In this document: piece after piece, positions 35,011-45,250 of the stretch
How the letters are laid out: each line of letters opens with the position of its first letter
Numbering within the stretch: the stretch's first letter is position 1
Assembly: GCF_005116715.1 (NCBI RefSeq)
Contig: NZ_SWCI01000008.1
Span: 1 to 64,000 of the forward strand
DNA length: 64,000 nucleotides
Origin: Ferrimonas sediminicola
GTDB taxonomy: Bacteria > Pseudomonadota > Gammaproteobacteria > Enterobacterales > Shewanellaceae
Direction: 5' to 3'
Translations under genes and position numbers: made by a program
Notes under the pieces: generated by a model
Databases searched by the model: none
Seen by the model: the letters and a program-made list of their open reading frames with translations, nothing else
Told to the model about the DNA's origin: nothing

Positions 35011-35564
35011 GGGGGGGCCTAGCTGCAGGTAGTGGAGAGATGGTGGTGCCTGACCCGAGCCTCTTCGAGGCGAATTGTTCATCCAGGCGAACAATGCCTG
35101 GGTGGGGGAGGACTCAATGCGAGCCGAACTTGATGAGCCTCTCGTGGTGAGGGGTGGTGCGGAAGTTATCTATCTCATTTATGGGTGGAAATGAGAGTTT
35201 AAGCGACGCAAATGATCAGGGTTGTTCGACTCGTCGGTGAATACATATTCAGTGCGGGTGGAGGGCTCGGGAGAAGTTAACTGATAACGATATGTTGCAA
35301 AAATGTTTTTGGTGCTTATGGGGTTAACGAGCTCTCATTCAGTGATTACGGGCAAATTTGGGAGGTGGGTAGAGTTTGCCTCTCGTTTGGTCATCGATAA
35401 GCAACAGTGAGGTAACGGCATTTACAAAAAAGATGCATTTATTGGGTTGACACAATGTTGCAATAAAGTGCAGCATTAACGTCGAGTAGCAAGCTCGTAA
35501 TCAACAAAAAATGAATAAATTGGCGCAAAGACCTACCGCTTGTGTCACTTTAGGGAGAATTATA
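35011..35564. other. Upstream region of receptor 3
   Basis: No gene is seen in 550 bases. The distal part contains a shared receptor promoter motif, listed separately. A weak Fur-like GATAACGATA at 35283 is not convincing. Confidence 0.5.
35447..35476 (+). promoter_or_regulatory. Putative promoter motif shared with receptor 4
   Basis: TTGACA (35447-35452) and TGCAGCAT (35469-35476) are separated by 16 bases. The second box ends 88 bases before the start codon. The same pair with 15-base spacing lies 85 bases before receptor 4. An imperfect inverted repeat AATGTTGCA/TGCAGCATT surrounds the second box. Confidence 0.4.
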
Positions 35565-38174
35565 ATGACAACCCATACCACTGTTGCGAAGTCTGTTCGC
35601 CACGTGATGCTGTTGGCTGCCGGTGCCACCGCTTTTGGCGGGTTCAGCGCCTATGCCGCCGAAGAGAATGGCGATGTTGAACGCATTGAAGTGACTGGTT
35701 CCCGCATTAAGCGTGCGGACATGGAGACCGCCAGCCCGGTAACTGTTATCAGTGCCGATACCATCAAGGCTTCCGGTGCTACCACCATCGACAGCGTTCT
35801 GCAAAAGATGACCGCCACCGGCGGTGCCATGACCAACCCGGGTATCAACAACGGTTCTGGCGGTAACGCCCGAATCGACCTGCGTGGCCTGGGTGCCCAG
35901 CGTACTCTTGTTCTGCTGAACGGTCGCCGCATGATCGCCTCCGGTACCGGTGCCGCTTCCACCGTCGACCTGAATACCATCCCGGTTTCTATGGTCGAGC
36001 GCATCGAAGTACTGAAAGACGGTGCCTCTGCCGTGTATGGCAGTGACGCAGTCTCCGGCGTAGTGAACATCATCCTCAAGCAAAACTTCGAAGGTGCCGA
36101 GCTGAATGTTCAGACCGGCGTTTCCGGTGAGGGTGATGCCAATGAAACCAGTATCGATCTGACCCTGGGTGCCAGCTTCGACCGCGGCAACGTGGTTCTG
36201 GGCGTCCAGTATATGGACCGTGGTGATGCCAGTCAGGCTGATCGTGATTTCTCCGATTGCCCCATCGCCGAACGCGAAGGCGCCGATGGCAGCCTGGAAC
36301 TCTACTGTGGCGGCTCCAGCTATGCCCCTGGCGGCACCATCTGGACCGAAGACGCCAAGTACAAAGGCGATCCGGATAATACCTGGCGCGCGTTCAACGA
36401 CGGTGACTTTTACAACTACTCTCAGGCCAGCTACCTGTTCACCCCCATGGAGCGCCTCAACCTGACCGGTATTGGTCGCTACGAGCTGAGCGACTCCATG
36501 AGCCTGTTTACCGAGGCGACTTACTCCAAGCGTTGGTCTCAGCAGCAGATGGCTCCCCAGCCCGTATGGTTTGACTTCCAGTACGCCGACTGGATGGGCA
36601 CCGACGCCGGCACTGCCAACCCCTTCATCGTCGGTGAAGATATCTCCTACGGCCGTCGTCTGACCGACGTTGGTACCCGTAACTTCTCCCAGAATGTTGA
36701 CACCGTCCGCCTGGTTGTAGGCGTACAGGGTGAGCTGGAGAACGGCTGGAGCTGGGATGTGTCCTATAACTTCGGTCGCAACGACTCCGTCGACCGTCTG
36801 GCCAACCTGGTGAACATGGGCTCCATCCAGGATGACATCGAGACTCAGAACTTCAACCCGCTGAACCAAGCCTCCTGGAGCGATCTGACCAAGTACGTCT
36901 ACACCGAGCAGAACTCCGGCGGCAGTGAGATGAGTGTCTTCTCTGCGTCCGTATCCGGTGACCTGTTCGAACTGCCTGCCGGCTACGTGGCCATGGCGGC
37001 TGGTTATGAGCATCGCTCCGAGGAAGCCTGGTACATCCCCGACTCCCTGACTGCACAGGGTCTGGCCAACGATCCACCGGTTGAGCCTACCGGCGGTGAT
37101 TTCGACGTTGACGAGCTGTACGCTGAATTCGTGGTTCCCCTGGTATCCGACGCCTTCCTGGCCGACAGCATCGAACTGACTGCTGCGGCCCGCTATTTCG
37201 ACTACAGCACCTTCGGTGACGACTCCACCTGGAAGCTGGGTCTGACCTGGCGGATGAACGACCAGCTGATGTTGCGTGGTGTGGCTTCTACCGCTTTCCG
37301 TGCTCCCACCGTGGATGAGCTGTACGGTGGTAAGTCCCCCAGCTTCGAGCAGGTGGTCTACCCCGGTGCCCAGGATCAGGCGGAAGTGACCGTTGGCGGC
37401 AACGACATGCTGACTCCGGAAGAGGCGGATACCGTGACCGCAGGCCTGGTGTATGAGCCGAGCTGGTTTGAAGGGTTCTCCCTGACCTTCGACTACTACA
37501 ACATCCAGATCGATAACGCCATTGCTTCTGTGAACGAGCAGTACATTGTCGACCTGTGTCTGGCTGCTGATGGTAGCGGTACCCCGATCAATACCAGCAA
37601 CCCAGTGTGTCAGTCCTCCGGCATCTTTATGGACAACTCCAAGCGGATCATCTTCGAGAACGGCTTGCAGAACATCGGTGCCGAAGAGACTTCAGGTTAC
37701 GATCTGAACCTGGCGTATCAGTTTGAAGCCTTTGGTCTGGACTGGAACACCAGCCTGGATACCACTTACCTGGAGGAGTACAAGGTCACTGTTGCCGGTG
37801 AGACCACCGACTATGCCGGCCTGATTACCGGTGGTATTGGCGGCTACGCCGAGTGGAAATCCAACCTGGACGTAACCGTTGCCAGCGACAACTGGGACAT
37901 CTCCTACCAGGCTCGCTATATCGACGGTATGGACAGCTCCGCCTGTCTGTCCGACCCCAGCGAGTGTTACGCGCCTAGCGTTGGTAGCGTCGTGTACCAT
38001 GACCTGTCCGGTTCTTACATCTTTACCGACAAGGTGTCTCTGCGTGCTGGTGTAAACAACCTGTTTGACAAGCAGCCTCCGTACTACAGCGGTAACAACG
38101 ACTCCAACACCGATCCCTACACCTACGATGTACTGGGTCGTTACTTCTTCGCCAACCTGAACGTTAAGTTCTAA
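35565..38174 (+). CDS. TonB-dependent outer-membrane receptor 3
   Basis: This 869-residue receptor has a signal peptide ending SAYAAEENG and a TonB-box-like VERIEVTGSRIKRADMETAS. Its plug contains AQRTLVLLNGRRM and SAVYGSDAVSGVVNIILK; the barrel ends FFANLNVKF. Paired cysteines in long loops (DFSDCPIAERE...LYCGG, CLSDPSEC) suggest disulfide-stabilised extracellular loops. ATG 35565 follows AGGGAGAATTATA. It resembles receptor 2 most closely in the visible segments, and codons are biased towards GGT, CGT and AAC/CTG, suggesting strong expression. The ligand is unknown. Confidence 0.92.
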   Translation: MTTHTTVAKSVRHVMLLAAGATAFGGFSAYAAEENGDVERIEVTGSRIKRADMETASPVTVISADTIKASGATTIDSVLQKMTATGGAMTNPGINNGSGGNARIDLRGLGAQRTLVLLNGRRMIASGTGAASTVDLNTIPVSMVERIEVLKDGASAVYGSDAVSGVVNIILKQNFEGAELNVQTGVSGEGDANETSIDLTLGASFDRGNVVLGVQYMDRGDASQADRDFSDCPIAEREGADGSLELYCGGSSYAPGGTIWTEDAKYKGDPDNTWRAFNDGDFYNYSQASYLFTPMERLNLTGIGRYELSDSMSLFTEATYSKRWSQQQMAPQPVWFDFQYADWMGTDAGTANPFIVGEDISYGRRLTDVGTRNFSQNVDTVRLVVGVQGELENGWSWDVSYNFGRNDSVDRLANLVNMGSIQDDIETQNFNPLNQASWSDLTKYVYTEQNSGGSEMSVFSASVSGDLFELPAGYVAMAAGYEHRSEEAWYIPDSLTAQGLANDPPVEPTGGDFDVDELYAEFVVPLVSDAFLADSIELTAAARYFDYSTFGDDSTWKLGLTWRMNDQLMLRGVASTAFRAPTVDELYGGKSPSFEQVVYPGAQDQAEVTVGGNDMLTPEEADTVTAGLVYEPSWFEGFSLTFDYYNIQIDNAIASVNEQYIVDLCLAADGSGTPINTSNPVCQSSGIFMDNSKRIIFENGLQNIGAEETSGYDLNLAYQFEAFGLDWNTSLDTTYLEEYKVTVAGETTDYAGLITGGIGGYAEWKSNLDVTVASDNWDISYQARYIDGMDSSACLSDPSECYAPSVGSVVYHDLSGSYIFTDKVSLRAGVNNLFDKQPPYYSGNNDSNTDPYTYDVLGRYFFANLNVKF

Positions 38175-38194
38175 TCCGGCTTAGACCAGAGAAA

Positions 38195-38225
38195 GCGGTG
38201 GCCTTGCAGGCCACCGTTTTTTTTT
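38195..38225 (+). terminator. Intrinsic terminator after receptor 3
   Basis: CGGTGGCC and GGCCACCG form an eight-base stem with loop TTGCA and nine T residues. Confidence 0.93.
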
Positions 38226-38819
38226 GTCGATAGACCGGCTTGCGGGTCGTCGTCGTCGACAGCCGTGAGCAGCACGGTTGTGATTGTGTTGGCGTTGTCA
38301 CCGGTCGTCGATAGGAGCCGGGAATAACCGATCCAATTTGCCCTGGCCAAATTCATGCACCAAGGGTGCATAGGTATGCAACAAATAAAGTAAGCGGGGT
38401 AGCGGCTTGAGGAAAGTTCAATTAAAGATGTGTGAAAAACGCGCCGAAAGTTGGCCGTTATTTGTTTAATTTATTGGGAATAAATTTTGTTGATAGAACA
38501 AAAAAGAAACGCTTGGCCCGATAGTTGTATTTAAATGTGTCTGTAGATTAGAGTTTTCTTTATCAGAATTAACAAAATGGCATCATGTTAAAGTTGCACA
38601 CGACTGCGGGGTGGGGCTCTGTTGTGTCAATTTTGTCAGTTTTGGTGTTTACATTGAGGATACGGGGGTAACAATTTGGCAAAAAGTTGAGTGTGATCAC
38701 TGTCATTGACACCCGGTGGCACGAAATGCAGCATCATCGCGAGGTTGGAGCAACCTTAAGATAACAAAACCCCATAAGAATTAGCGAATAGACTCGCTTT
38801 GAGTGGAGATATTATTCAA
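38226..38819. other. Upstream region of receptor 4
   Basis: These roughly 590 bases carry no gene. A partial CRP-like TGTGATCACTGTCATT is at 38692-38707, matching only in the left half. A short inverted repeat AGGTTG/CAACCT lies at 38742-38756. The AT-rich stretch 38430-38600 shows no defined signal. Confidence 0.45.
38706..38734 (+). promoter_or_regulatory. Putative promoter motif shared with receptor 3
   Basis: TTGACA (38706-38711) and TGCAGCAT (38727-38734) are separated by 15 bases, ending 85 bases before the start codon. The second box occupies the -10 position without resembling TATAAT. Confidence 0.4.
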
Positions 38820-41522
38820 ATGATGATGCAATCAGTTGTGTCACGCTCCGTGAAAGTAGCCATGCTGGGTACCCTGGCGTCCGCTGCTTTTATGAGCAAT
38901 GTGGCATATGCAGAAGAAGGCGCCGATGTAGAGCGCATTGAAGTTACCGGTTCCCGTATTAAGCGCACTGACATGGAAACCGCCACACCGGTTACCGTGC
39001 TGGACGCGTCTGACATGGCGAAGCAAGGCTTCACCAACGTACAGGATGCCCTGCAGAGCCTGACTTCCACCACCGGAGCCATGACTACCCAGTCTGTCCA
39101 TGGCTTTACTCCCGCGGCTTCCTCTATCAGCCTGCGCGGTGCCGGTGCCAACCGTACCCTTACCCTGATCAATGGTAAGCGCCTGAACCAGTATCCTAAG
39201 CCAGCAGGTGGTACCGACAACTTCGTTGATACTGCCAACCTGCCCATGGAAGCGGTTGCTCGCATCGAAGTACTGCAGTCCGGCGGTTCCGCCATTTATG
39301 GTGCCGATGCCGTGGGTGGTGTAATCAACATCATCCTCAAGCGCGACTTCGAAGGGGTGGCCCTGAAGTACCGCCACGGTGACACCACCGAAGGCGGCGG
39401 CGCCAATGACCGCATCGCCCTGTCCATCGGTTCCAGCTCCGAGCGTGGCAACGTGTCCACCTTCCTGGAGTTCACCGACAATGAGCAGCTGAAGGCGACC
39501 GATCGTGCCAACTTCGGCCTGGATACCGACAAGGTACCCTACAGTGACTTCTCCGCCTACAGCTCCTACGGTGCGCGCATCGCCGGTGGCCCAAGCGGCA
39601 ACACCACTGCCGGCAGCCTGTCTGAGGCGGAGTGTACCGCGGGCGGTTTCCTGTGGATTCCCGAGCGCAACCTGTGTGGTTTCGACCGCTCCAAGTGGCG
39701 TGATCTGGAGCCAGAGAACCGTCGTTTCATCAGCTCCACCAACTTCACCTACGAGCTGGCCGAAGACATCAACTTCGTCGGTCGCCTGGACTTCGCCGAA
39801 GCCAAGTCCACCACCCGCATCGAGCCCATGGGCATTGCCGATTATGACGTGAACGTTAGCGGTGACCAGGTGACCCTGTCTGCCGCCGGCGGACTGAGCA
39901 AGACCTTCGCCGACAAGGCCACTGCCCTGGGCGGCGACTTCGCCGGTGCCGAAGATGGCGACTACTGGTACGTGCGTCGTCTGCACGAGTTTGGCAACCG
40001 CATGGGCGAGACTAAGACTCGCAACTACTTCTTCACCGCCGGCCTGGAAGGCGCCATCGGCTATGACTACAGCTGGGATGCGTCCATCAACTACGGCCGC
40101 ACCGACGTGGACGTACTGCGCGGTGGTTACGCCACCCGTCGCGATATGTTCGACTACCTGGCTGAAGGTGACGACGGCCGCTCCCTGTTTGACCCCTTCA
40201 CCAAGGAGAATGTGGCTGACCTGAGCTACACCCCCTTCGAGAAGGCCCAGTCCACCCAGAAGAACGTTCAGGCCAACCTGACCGGTCCCGCGTTCCAGCT
40301 GCCTGCCGGTGAAGCGATGTTTGCCGTGGGTGCCGAGTACACCGAGCAGGACTATGAGTCTGCCGCGGACTCCGAGACCCAGAAGGGCAACATCCTGACC
40401 ACCGGTGGTTCCTCCGGCCAGGGTGAGCGCTCCTACTGGGCGACCTACGCCGAGCTGAGCCTGCCCGTGGTGGACACCCTGACAGTGGACCTGGCACTGC
40501 GTTACGACCGTTACGAAGATTTCGGTGGCAACCTGTCTCCGCAGATCGCCGTAGAGTACCGTCCCATGGACGAACTGCTGGTTCGCGGTTCCTGGAGCAA
40601 GGTGTTCCGCGCCCCAGATATGCACCGCGTCTACGGTGATCCCACCAACGGCTTTACCTCCGTCATCGACTTCAAGCGCTGTGGCGAACTGGGCGGCACT
40701 CCTGGTGAGGCCAACCCAGATGACACCATCAACGAGGTGTGTAACGAACTGCACATCGATACCACTACCGGTGCCAACAAGGATCTGGATGCCGAAGAGG
40801 GCTACACCGCCAACATCGGCGCCGTTTGGGGTGGCGACAACCTGAACATGTCCTTCGATCTGTGGGAGTGGAAGCTGGATGACATGGTGAGTGACATCTC
40901 CGCGTCCAAGGCGGCTCGTGAGTATGAAACTTACGAGAACATGATCACCCGTGACGAAGACGGCACCATCACCCACATCAACGCCACCGCACAGAACCTG
41001 GCCTACCAGAAGGTTCGCGGTATGGATCTGACCGTGGGTTACAACTGGGACCTGGCCGACCTGGGTGAGCTGAAGCTCAACGTGGGCGGTACCTACCTGC
41101 TGAAGTCTGAAGGTCAGACCGATCCAACTGCACCCATCGACGACGATCTGGAAGATGGCGGCCTGCCTCAGTACCGTGCCAACATGACTGTGGGCTGGTT
41201 CTATCAGGAGTTCGAGGCCACTCTGGCGGCTTACCACATCGCTCGCCTGCACGGCATCTACTACAACTCCTTCAAGGAGTCCGCAGAACAAGCCGGTGAA
41301 TCCTTCGATGGGAAGGCTCACGAGACTGCCTCATCCACCAAGTGGAACCTGACTGGTGCCTATCACTTCAGTGACAGCTTCACCGTTAAGGCCGGTATCG
41401 TGAACCTGTTCGACAAGGGGCCAAACTTCGATCCCACCTACACCAGCTGGCCACACTACCAGCGCGGCCTGTATAACGCCCGCGGTCGTGAATGGTTCGT
41501 AGAAGGTGAAATCCAGTTCTAA
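38820..41522 (+). CDS. TonB-dependent outer-membrane receptor 4
   Basis: This 900-residue receptor has a signal peptide ending VAYAEEGAD and the same VERIEVTGSRIKRTDMETAT opening as receptors 1 and 3. The plug carries ANRTLTLINGKRL and SAIYGADAVGGVINIILK, and the barrel ends WFVEGEIQF. ATG 38820 is taken from three consecutive ATG codons; GGAGA lies ten bases before. Plug wording (INGKRL, GADAVGG) separates it from receptors 1-3, so it is a more distant paralogue. Its codon use suggests high expression. The ligand is unknown. Confidence 0.92.
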   Translation: MMMQSVVSRSVKVAMLGTLASAAFMSNVAYAEEGADVERIEVTGSRIKRTDMETATPVTVLDASDMAKQGFTNVQDALQSLTSTTGAMTTQSVHGFTPAASSISLRGAGANRTLTLINGKRLNQYPKPAGGTDNFVDTANLPMEAVARIEVLQSGGSAIYGADAVGGVINIILKRDFEGVALKYRHGDTTEGGGANDRIALSIGSSSERGNVSTFLEFTDNEQLKATDRANFGLDTDKVPYSDFSAYSSYGARIAGGPSGNTTAGSLSEAECTAGGFLWIPERNLCGFDRSKWRDLEPENRRFISSTNFTYELAEDINFVGRLDFAEAKSTTRIEPMGIADYDVNVSGDQVTLSAAGGLSKTFADKATALGGDFAGAEDGDYWYVRRLHEFGNRMGETKTRNYFFTAGLEGAIGYDYSWDASINYGRTDVDVLRGGYATRRDMFDYLAEGDDGRSLFDPFTKENVADLSYTPFEKAQSTQKNVQANLTGPAFQLPAGEAMFAVGAEYTEQDYESAADSETQKGNILTTGGSSGQGERSYWATYAELSLPVVDTLTVDLALRYDRYEDFGGNLSPQIAVEYRPMDELLVRGSWSKVFRAPDMHRVYGDPTNGFTSVIDFKRCGELGGTPGEANPDDTINEVCNELHIDTTTGANKDLDAEEGYTANIGAVWGGDNLNMSFDLWEWKLDDMVSDISASKAAREYETYENMITRDEDGTITHINATAQNLAYQKVRGMDLTVGYNWDLADLGELKLNVGGTYLLKSEGQTDPTAPIDDDLEDGGLPQYRANMTVGWFYQEFEATLAAYHIARLHGIYYNSFKESAEQAGESFDGKAHETASSTKWNLTGAYHFSDSFTVKAGIVNLFDKGPNFDPTYTSWPHYQRGLYNARGREWFVEGEIQF

Positions 41523-41567
41523 TGGACAGGATAGCTAGACACTGAGGTGACTAGTAAAGCAGAATGA

Positions 41568-41597
41568 AAAAGCCTCCCCGGTATAGGGGAGGCTTTT
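41568..41597 (+). terminator. Intrinsic terminator after receptor 4
   Basis: AAAGCCTCCCC and GGGGAGGCTTT form an eleven-base stem with loop GGTATA, followed by T residues. Confidence 0.92.
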
Positions 41598-41599
41598 TG

Positions 41600-42122
41600 T
41601 ATTCAGATTCTTGGTTCCCTGTTTGCTTATTAGTCCTCTCAGCTGAAACCTGCATAAAATCTGCAGCAGGCGGCGGTTGCCGCGTGCTCACTCCAATATC
41701 CACCCTATCTCAAAAGGTACCGTCCAGGTATTCAACACTCGAATACGCTCCGTCAATATCTGGCTTCCAGGTCGGTCGATTTTCAGCTGCGTCAGGTCGG
41801 TCTCGGATTACCAGCCCGGCCAGCGATGAAAAATTGCCCGTTCTAATTGCGGGTTAGAAGGGGGAGGGGACAGCGTCATTCGACAGGCATCCGTCGGCGC
41901 CACTTTGGGCAATCGCTGCTGAACCGGATAACCAGAGTTTGAAACCGCTCCCAGACTGGCTCAGTTTTCGCTAACAAGTTGATATTTTCGTGAGAAAATA
42001 GCGCATCACTATTAATCGAAGAACTCTGGCCATACTTGTCGCAGTCCGCGTTGTCGTGTTGCGTTTTTGTCCGGAGTCGAGTTTTTATTCGCCAATCATT
42101 GGCGAACGGAGAGTAATTACTG
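41600..42122. other. Intergenic region before receptor 5
   Basis: No gene is supported in these 520 bases. A perfect small palindrome TATTTTCGTGAGAAAATA lies at 41983-42000, about 120 bases before the start codon, and could be an operator. Confidence 0.45.
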
Positions 42123-44948
42123 ATGAAGCGATCAGTTCTTTCGTGGGCGATTGTCTCTGGCCTATTCGGAACCGTTGTCTCAGCCACGGTAATGAGTCGT
42201 GCCGCCGTTGCCCAGGAGGCCGAGATTGAGCGCATTACCGTACTGGGTACGCGCATTGCCAGGGAGGGGAGCGTGGCCCCCACCCCGGTGACCGTAGTCA
42301 GCGGAGAGGCCCTGAGCAACACCGGTGCGGTCAACATCGCCGAGGCGCTCAACAGGCTTCCCGCCCTGGCGAACAGCGGTGCCCTGGCCAGTTCAGGAGC
42401 CGCCATCGGCGAGGTCGGTCTCAGCGCCCTCGACCTGCGGGGCATGGGCGCCGAACGCACCCTGGTACTGGTGGATGGTAAGCGGCATGTGGCCAGCAGC
42501 ATCGAAGATCCTCGCATCGACATCAACACCCTCCCCCTGGCCTGGGTCGACAGCGTGGAGATCATCACCGGCGGAGCCTCGGCGATCTATGGGGCCGATG
42601 CCGTGACCGGCGTGGTGAACTTCCGCCTGAAGCGGGACATCGATGGCCTGGCCGTCAGTGCCATCGCCGGTCGTGCCGATGATAGCGACTTTGACACCCG
42701 CAAGCTTTCCCTCGCCTACGGACGGGACCTGCAGGACGGACTGGGCAATGCCGCCATCTCCTTCGAGTATGCCGGTCAATCCAAACTGGGCGCCCTGGAG
42801 CGAGAGGCCACCCGGGACTCCTGGACAGTGATTGGCGGGACTGACACCGTCGAACGTTGGATCCAAGGCGGCTACTATGGCGTCAACAATGCCGGCGTGA
42901 TCGTCGGTCCCTGGCATGGACTGAGTGACAGTTACACCTTTGCCGAGGATGGCTCCCTGGTTCAGATTGCGCCCGGTGAGGTCGTCGATGGCCTCAAGTG
43001 TGGCAGCGATTGCGACTACTACGAGAACCTTCGCCAGTGGGAGACCCTGCAACCTGAACTGGACAGCGTTACCGTCAACGTCAAGGGTCACTACAGCCTC
43101 GCCGGCGACATGGATGCCTATCTGGAGGCCAAGTGGTCCAGGACCGACGCCCGCTACGACGGGCCGCCGGCCTTCTTCCTCGGCAACTTGCAGCTGCAGA
43201 GAGACAATGCCTTTATCGGTGCCGATCTCGCCGAACTGATGGACAACAACGGCCTGGGCAGCATCATGCTTAACCGTTTCCTCGACGACCTCGGTCCCCG
43301 CGCCGAGGAGAACGAGCGCACTACCCAACGTTATGTGCTGGGGGTTGAGGGAGAGCTGGCCGAAGGCTGGATGCTGGACGCCTACGGCATCTTTGGCCAG
43401 TCGGATCTGCGCCGGGACAACGGCAACAACCTGATACTGTCCAAATTCGCCGAAGCGAGCGACGCCATCATCGTCGATGGCGAGGCAGTGTGCCGATCCG
43501 AGTCCGCCCGGGCCCAGGGATGCGTGGCGGTGAACCTGTTCGGCGATGGCGCCCTGACGTCGGAGATGGCCGATTACATCAGCACCACCTCGGTGATGAA
43601 GGCCGCGCTGCAGCAGACCATCCTGGGTGCGTCTGTGACCAACCCCTCCTGGCTGGCGCTGCCTGCGGGGTATGCCGGAGTGGCCGCAGGGGTGGAATAC
43701 CGCAAAGAGAGCATGAAGACCCGTGAGGATAAGCTGGCGGCATCCGGAGACACCTTCTTCCCGGCCTATTCCAACGAAGACGCTCATTACGATGTGTCCG
43801 AGATCTATGCCGAACTGAGCCTGCCGTTGGTGGTGGACAAGCCTGGTGTGGAGCGCCTGGAGATGGATCTGGCCACACGTTACTCCAACTACTCCACTAC
43901 GGGAGCTACCACCAGCTGGAAGCTGGGACTGAGCTGGGTTCCGGTCAGGGATCTCAGGGTGAGAGCCACCCTCTCCAGTGCTTTCAGGGCGCCCAACCTG
44001 AGAGAGTTCTATGGGGCCGAGAAAGACGGCTACTTCTCCATCAATGACAGCTGCAGGGCCAGCCGTCTTGCCGAGCTCACCGAGGCACAGCGGGCCATTC
44101 GCTCTGGTAACTGCGCCTCCCTGGGTGTGCCTGCCGACTTCGATTCCGACTATGACACCGTCGATCTTAAGGGCATTGAGAGCGGCAATGACAAGCTGGA
44201 GCCAGAAGAGTCCCGAAGCTTCACCGCCGGGATGGTCTATCAGCCCGATTTTATCGACTCCTTGACCATTACCCTGGATTACTGGGATATCGAGATCACC
44301 GATGCCATCTCCAAGGTTGGAGCGCAAAACATCATCGATCGCTGCCTGGATAACCCCGCCGGCACGGAAAACCAGTACTGCGATCTGCTCGGTCGTGATC
44401 CTGTGACCCACGAGCTGACCAGCCTGGTCAATACCTACACCAATGTGGCCAAGCAGCAAGCCTCCGGTGTGGATGTGGAGATTGGCTACGATACTGCACT
44501 GGGGCAGGGGGATCTGAGCACCCGGTTGATCGGTACCTACCTGATTGAGCGGAACGAGTATGCCTTCCAGGAGGATCCCTCGCTCAAGGAGGAGTTGGCC
44601 GGTACCCCGGATCATGCCAAGTGGCAGGCCAACCTGATCACCGGCTACCGTTTCCACGACTGGGATCTGCTCTGGACGCTCCGCTACATGGATGGTGTCG
44701 ACGTCTACACGCCCCAATTTGAGGACAACTACACCAAACCCTATTCCACCATCATGAGCTACGGCACCTATGTGGTAAACGATCTGCTGCTGCACTACAG
44801 CTGGGACAATGGCCTCAAGCTGGGTTTCGGGGTTGACAATCTGTTTGACCGGAATCTGCCGGGTCACTCCATGGGGAATGTCGTCGGCATGGGTGGGTAC
44901 GACAACGTCGGCCGCTTCTACTATCTGAGTTTCGACTACGCCCTGTAG
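42123..44948 (+). CDS. TonB-dependent outer-membrane receptor 5 (divergent)
   Basis: This 941-residue receptor has a signal peptide ending AAVAQEAE. Its opening IERITVLGTRIAREGS differs from the VTGSRIKR of the other four. The plug contains AERTLVLVDGKRH and SAIYGADAVTGVVNFRLKR. The last strand ends LSFDYAL, with Leu in the final position instead of Phe. Start ATG 42123 follows GGAGAG by nine bases. The separate sequence type suggests a different ligand or origin from its neighbours. No terminator is obvious; a GC-rich repeat (GGCCGCC/GGCGGCC) follows within 50 bases. Confidence 0.9.
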   Translation: MKRSVLSWAIVSGLFGTVVSATVMSRAAVAQEAEIERITVLGTRIAREGSVAPTPVTVVSGEALSNTGAVNIAEALNRLPALANSGALASSGAAIGEVGLSALDLRGMGAERTLVLVDGKRHVASSIEDPRIDINTLPLAWVDSVEIITGGASAIYGADAVTGVVNFRLKRDIDGLAVSAIAGRADDSDFDTRKLSLAYGRDLQDGLGNAAISFEYAGQSKLGALEREATRDSWTVIGGTDTVERWIQGGYYGVNNAGVIVGPWHGLSDSYTFAEDGSLVQIAPGEVVDGLKCGSDCDYYENLRQWETLQPELDSVTVNVKGHYSLAGDMDAYLEAKWSRTDARYDGPPAFFLGNLQLQRDNAFIGADLAELMDNNGLGSIMLNRFLDDLGPRAEENERTTQRYVLGVEGELAEGWMLDAYGIFGQSDLRRDNGNNLILSKFAEASDAIIVDGEAVCRSESARAQGCVAVNLFGDGALTSEMADYISTTSVMKAALQQTILGASVTNPSWLALPAGYAGVAAGVEYRKESMKTREDKLAASGDTFFPAYSNEDAHYDVSEIYAELSLPLVVDKPGVERLEMDLATRYSNYSTTGATTSWKLGLSWVPVRDLRVRATLSSAFRAPNLREFYGAEKDGYFSINDSCRASRLAELTEAQRAIRSGNCASLGVPADFDSDYDTVDLKGIESGNDKLEPEESRSFTAGMVYQPDFIDSLTITLDYWDIEITDAISKVGAQNIIDRCLDNPAGTENQYCDLLGRDPVTHELTSLVNTYTNVAKQQASGVDVEIGYDTALGQGDLSTRLIGTYLIERNEYAFQEDPSLKEELAGTPDHAKWQANLITGYRFHDWDLLWTLRYMDGVDVYTPQFEDNYTKPYSTIMSYGTYVVNDLLLHYSWDNGLKLGFGVDNLFDRNLPGHSMGNVVGMGGYDNVGRFYYLSFDYAL

Positions 44949-45250
44949 GTGAAACGGCCGCCACCAAGGCTCAGTGGCCAGGCGGCGGCCCTGTCCAGTC
45001 CCATCTCCTTCGTCAGACGGGGGTGGGGCAGCGTATCCCGTCACCCTTCGGAGCCGCTGGCAGCGACCCTCAACCGACTCCCACTCTCCTTCGTATTGGC
45101 TTTGTCAAGATTGTGTGGCTGCTGTCACAGTTGGTTACCAATTGAATCACAACTTGGCGGCAACATTGGATGGCGGCGCCCAAAGGGCTTGGTACCCTAT
45201 AGGGCAAGGTCCTGCAGGTGGACTGTCAGCAATCAACTAGGCAAGAGATA
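44949..45250. other. Intergenic region with CRP-like site before the RND operon
   Basis: No gene is seen. TGTGGCTGCTGTCACA at 45114-45129 matches TGTGA-N6-TCACA in nine of ten positions and lies about 120 bases before the adaptor start. A GC-rich inverted repeat near 44954-44992 may end the receptor transcript. Confidence 0.45.

Noticed and set aside
35283-35294. Fur-box-like GATAACGATATG before receptor 3
   Set aside because: Only two imperfect hexamers; a Fur operator needs at least three well-matched repeats.
38717-38732. Sigma-54-like TGGCACGAAATGCA before receptor 4
   Set aside because: The spacing between GG and GC is two bases short of the required ten, and receptor 3 lacks the element.
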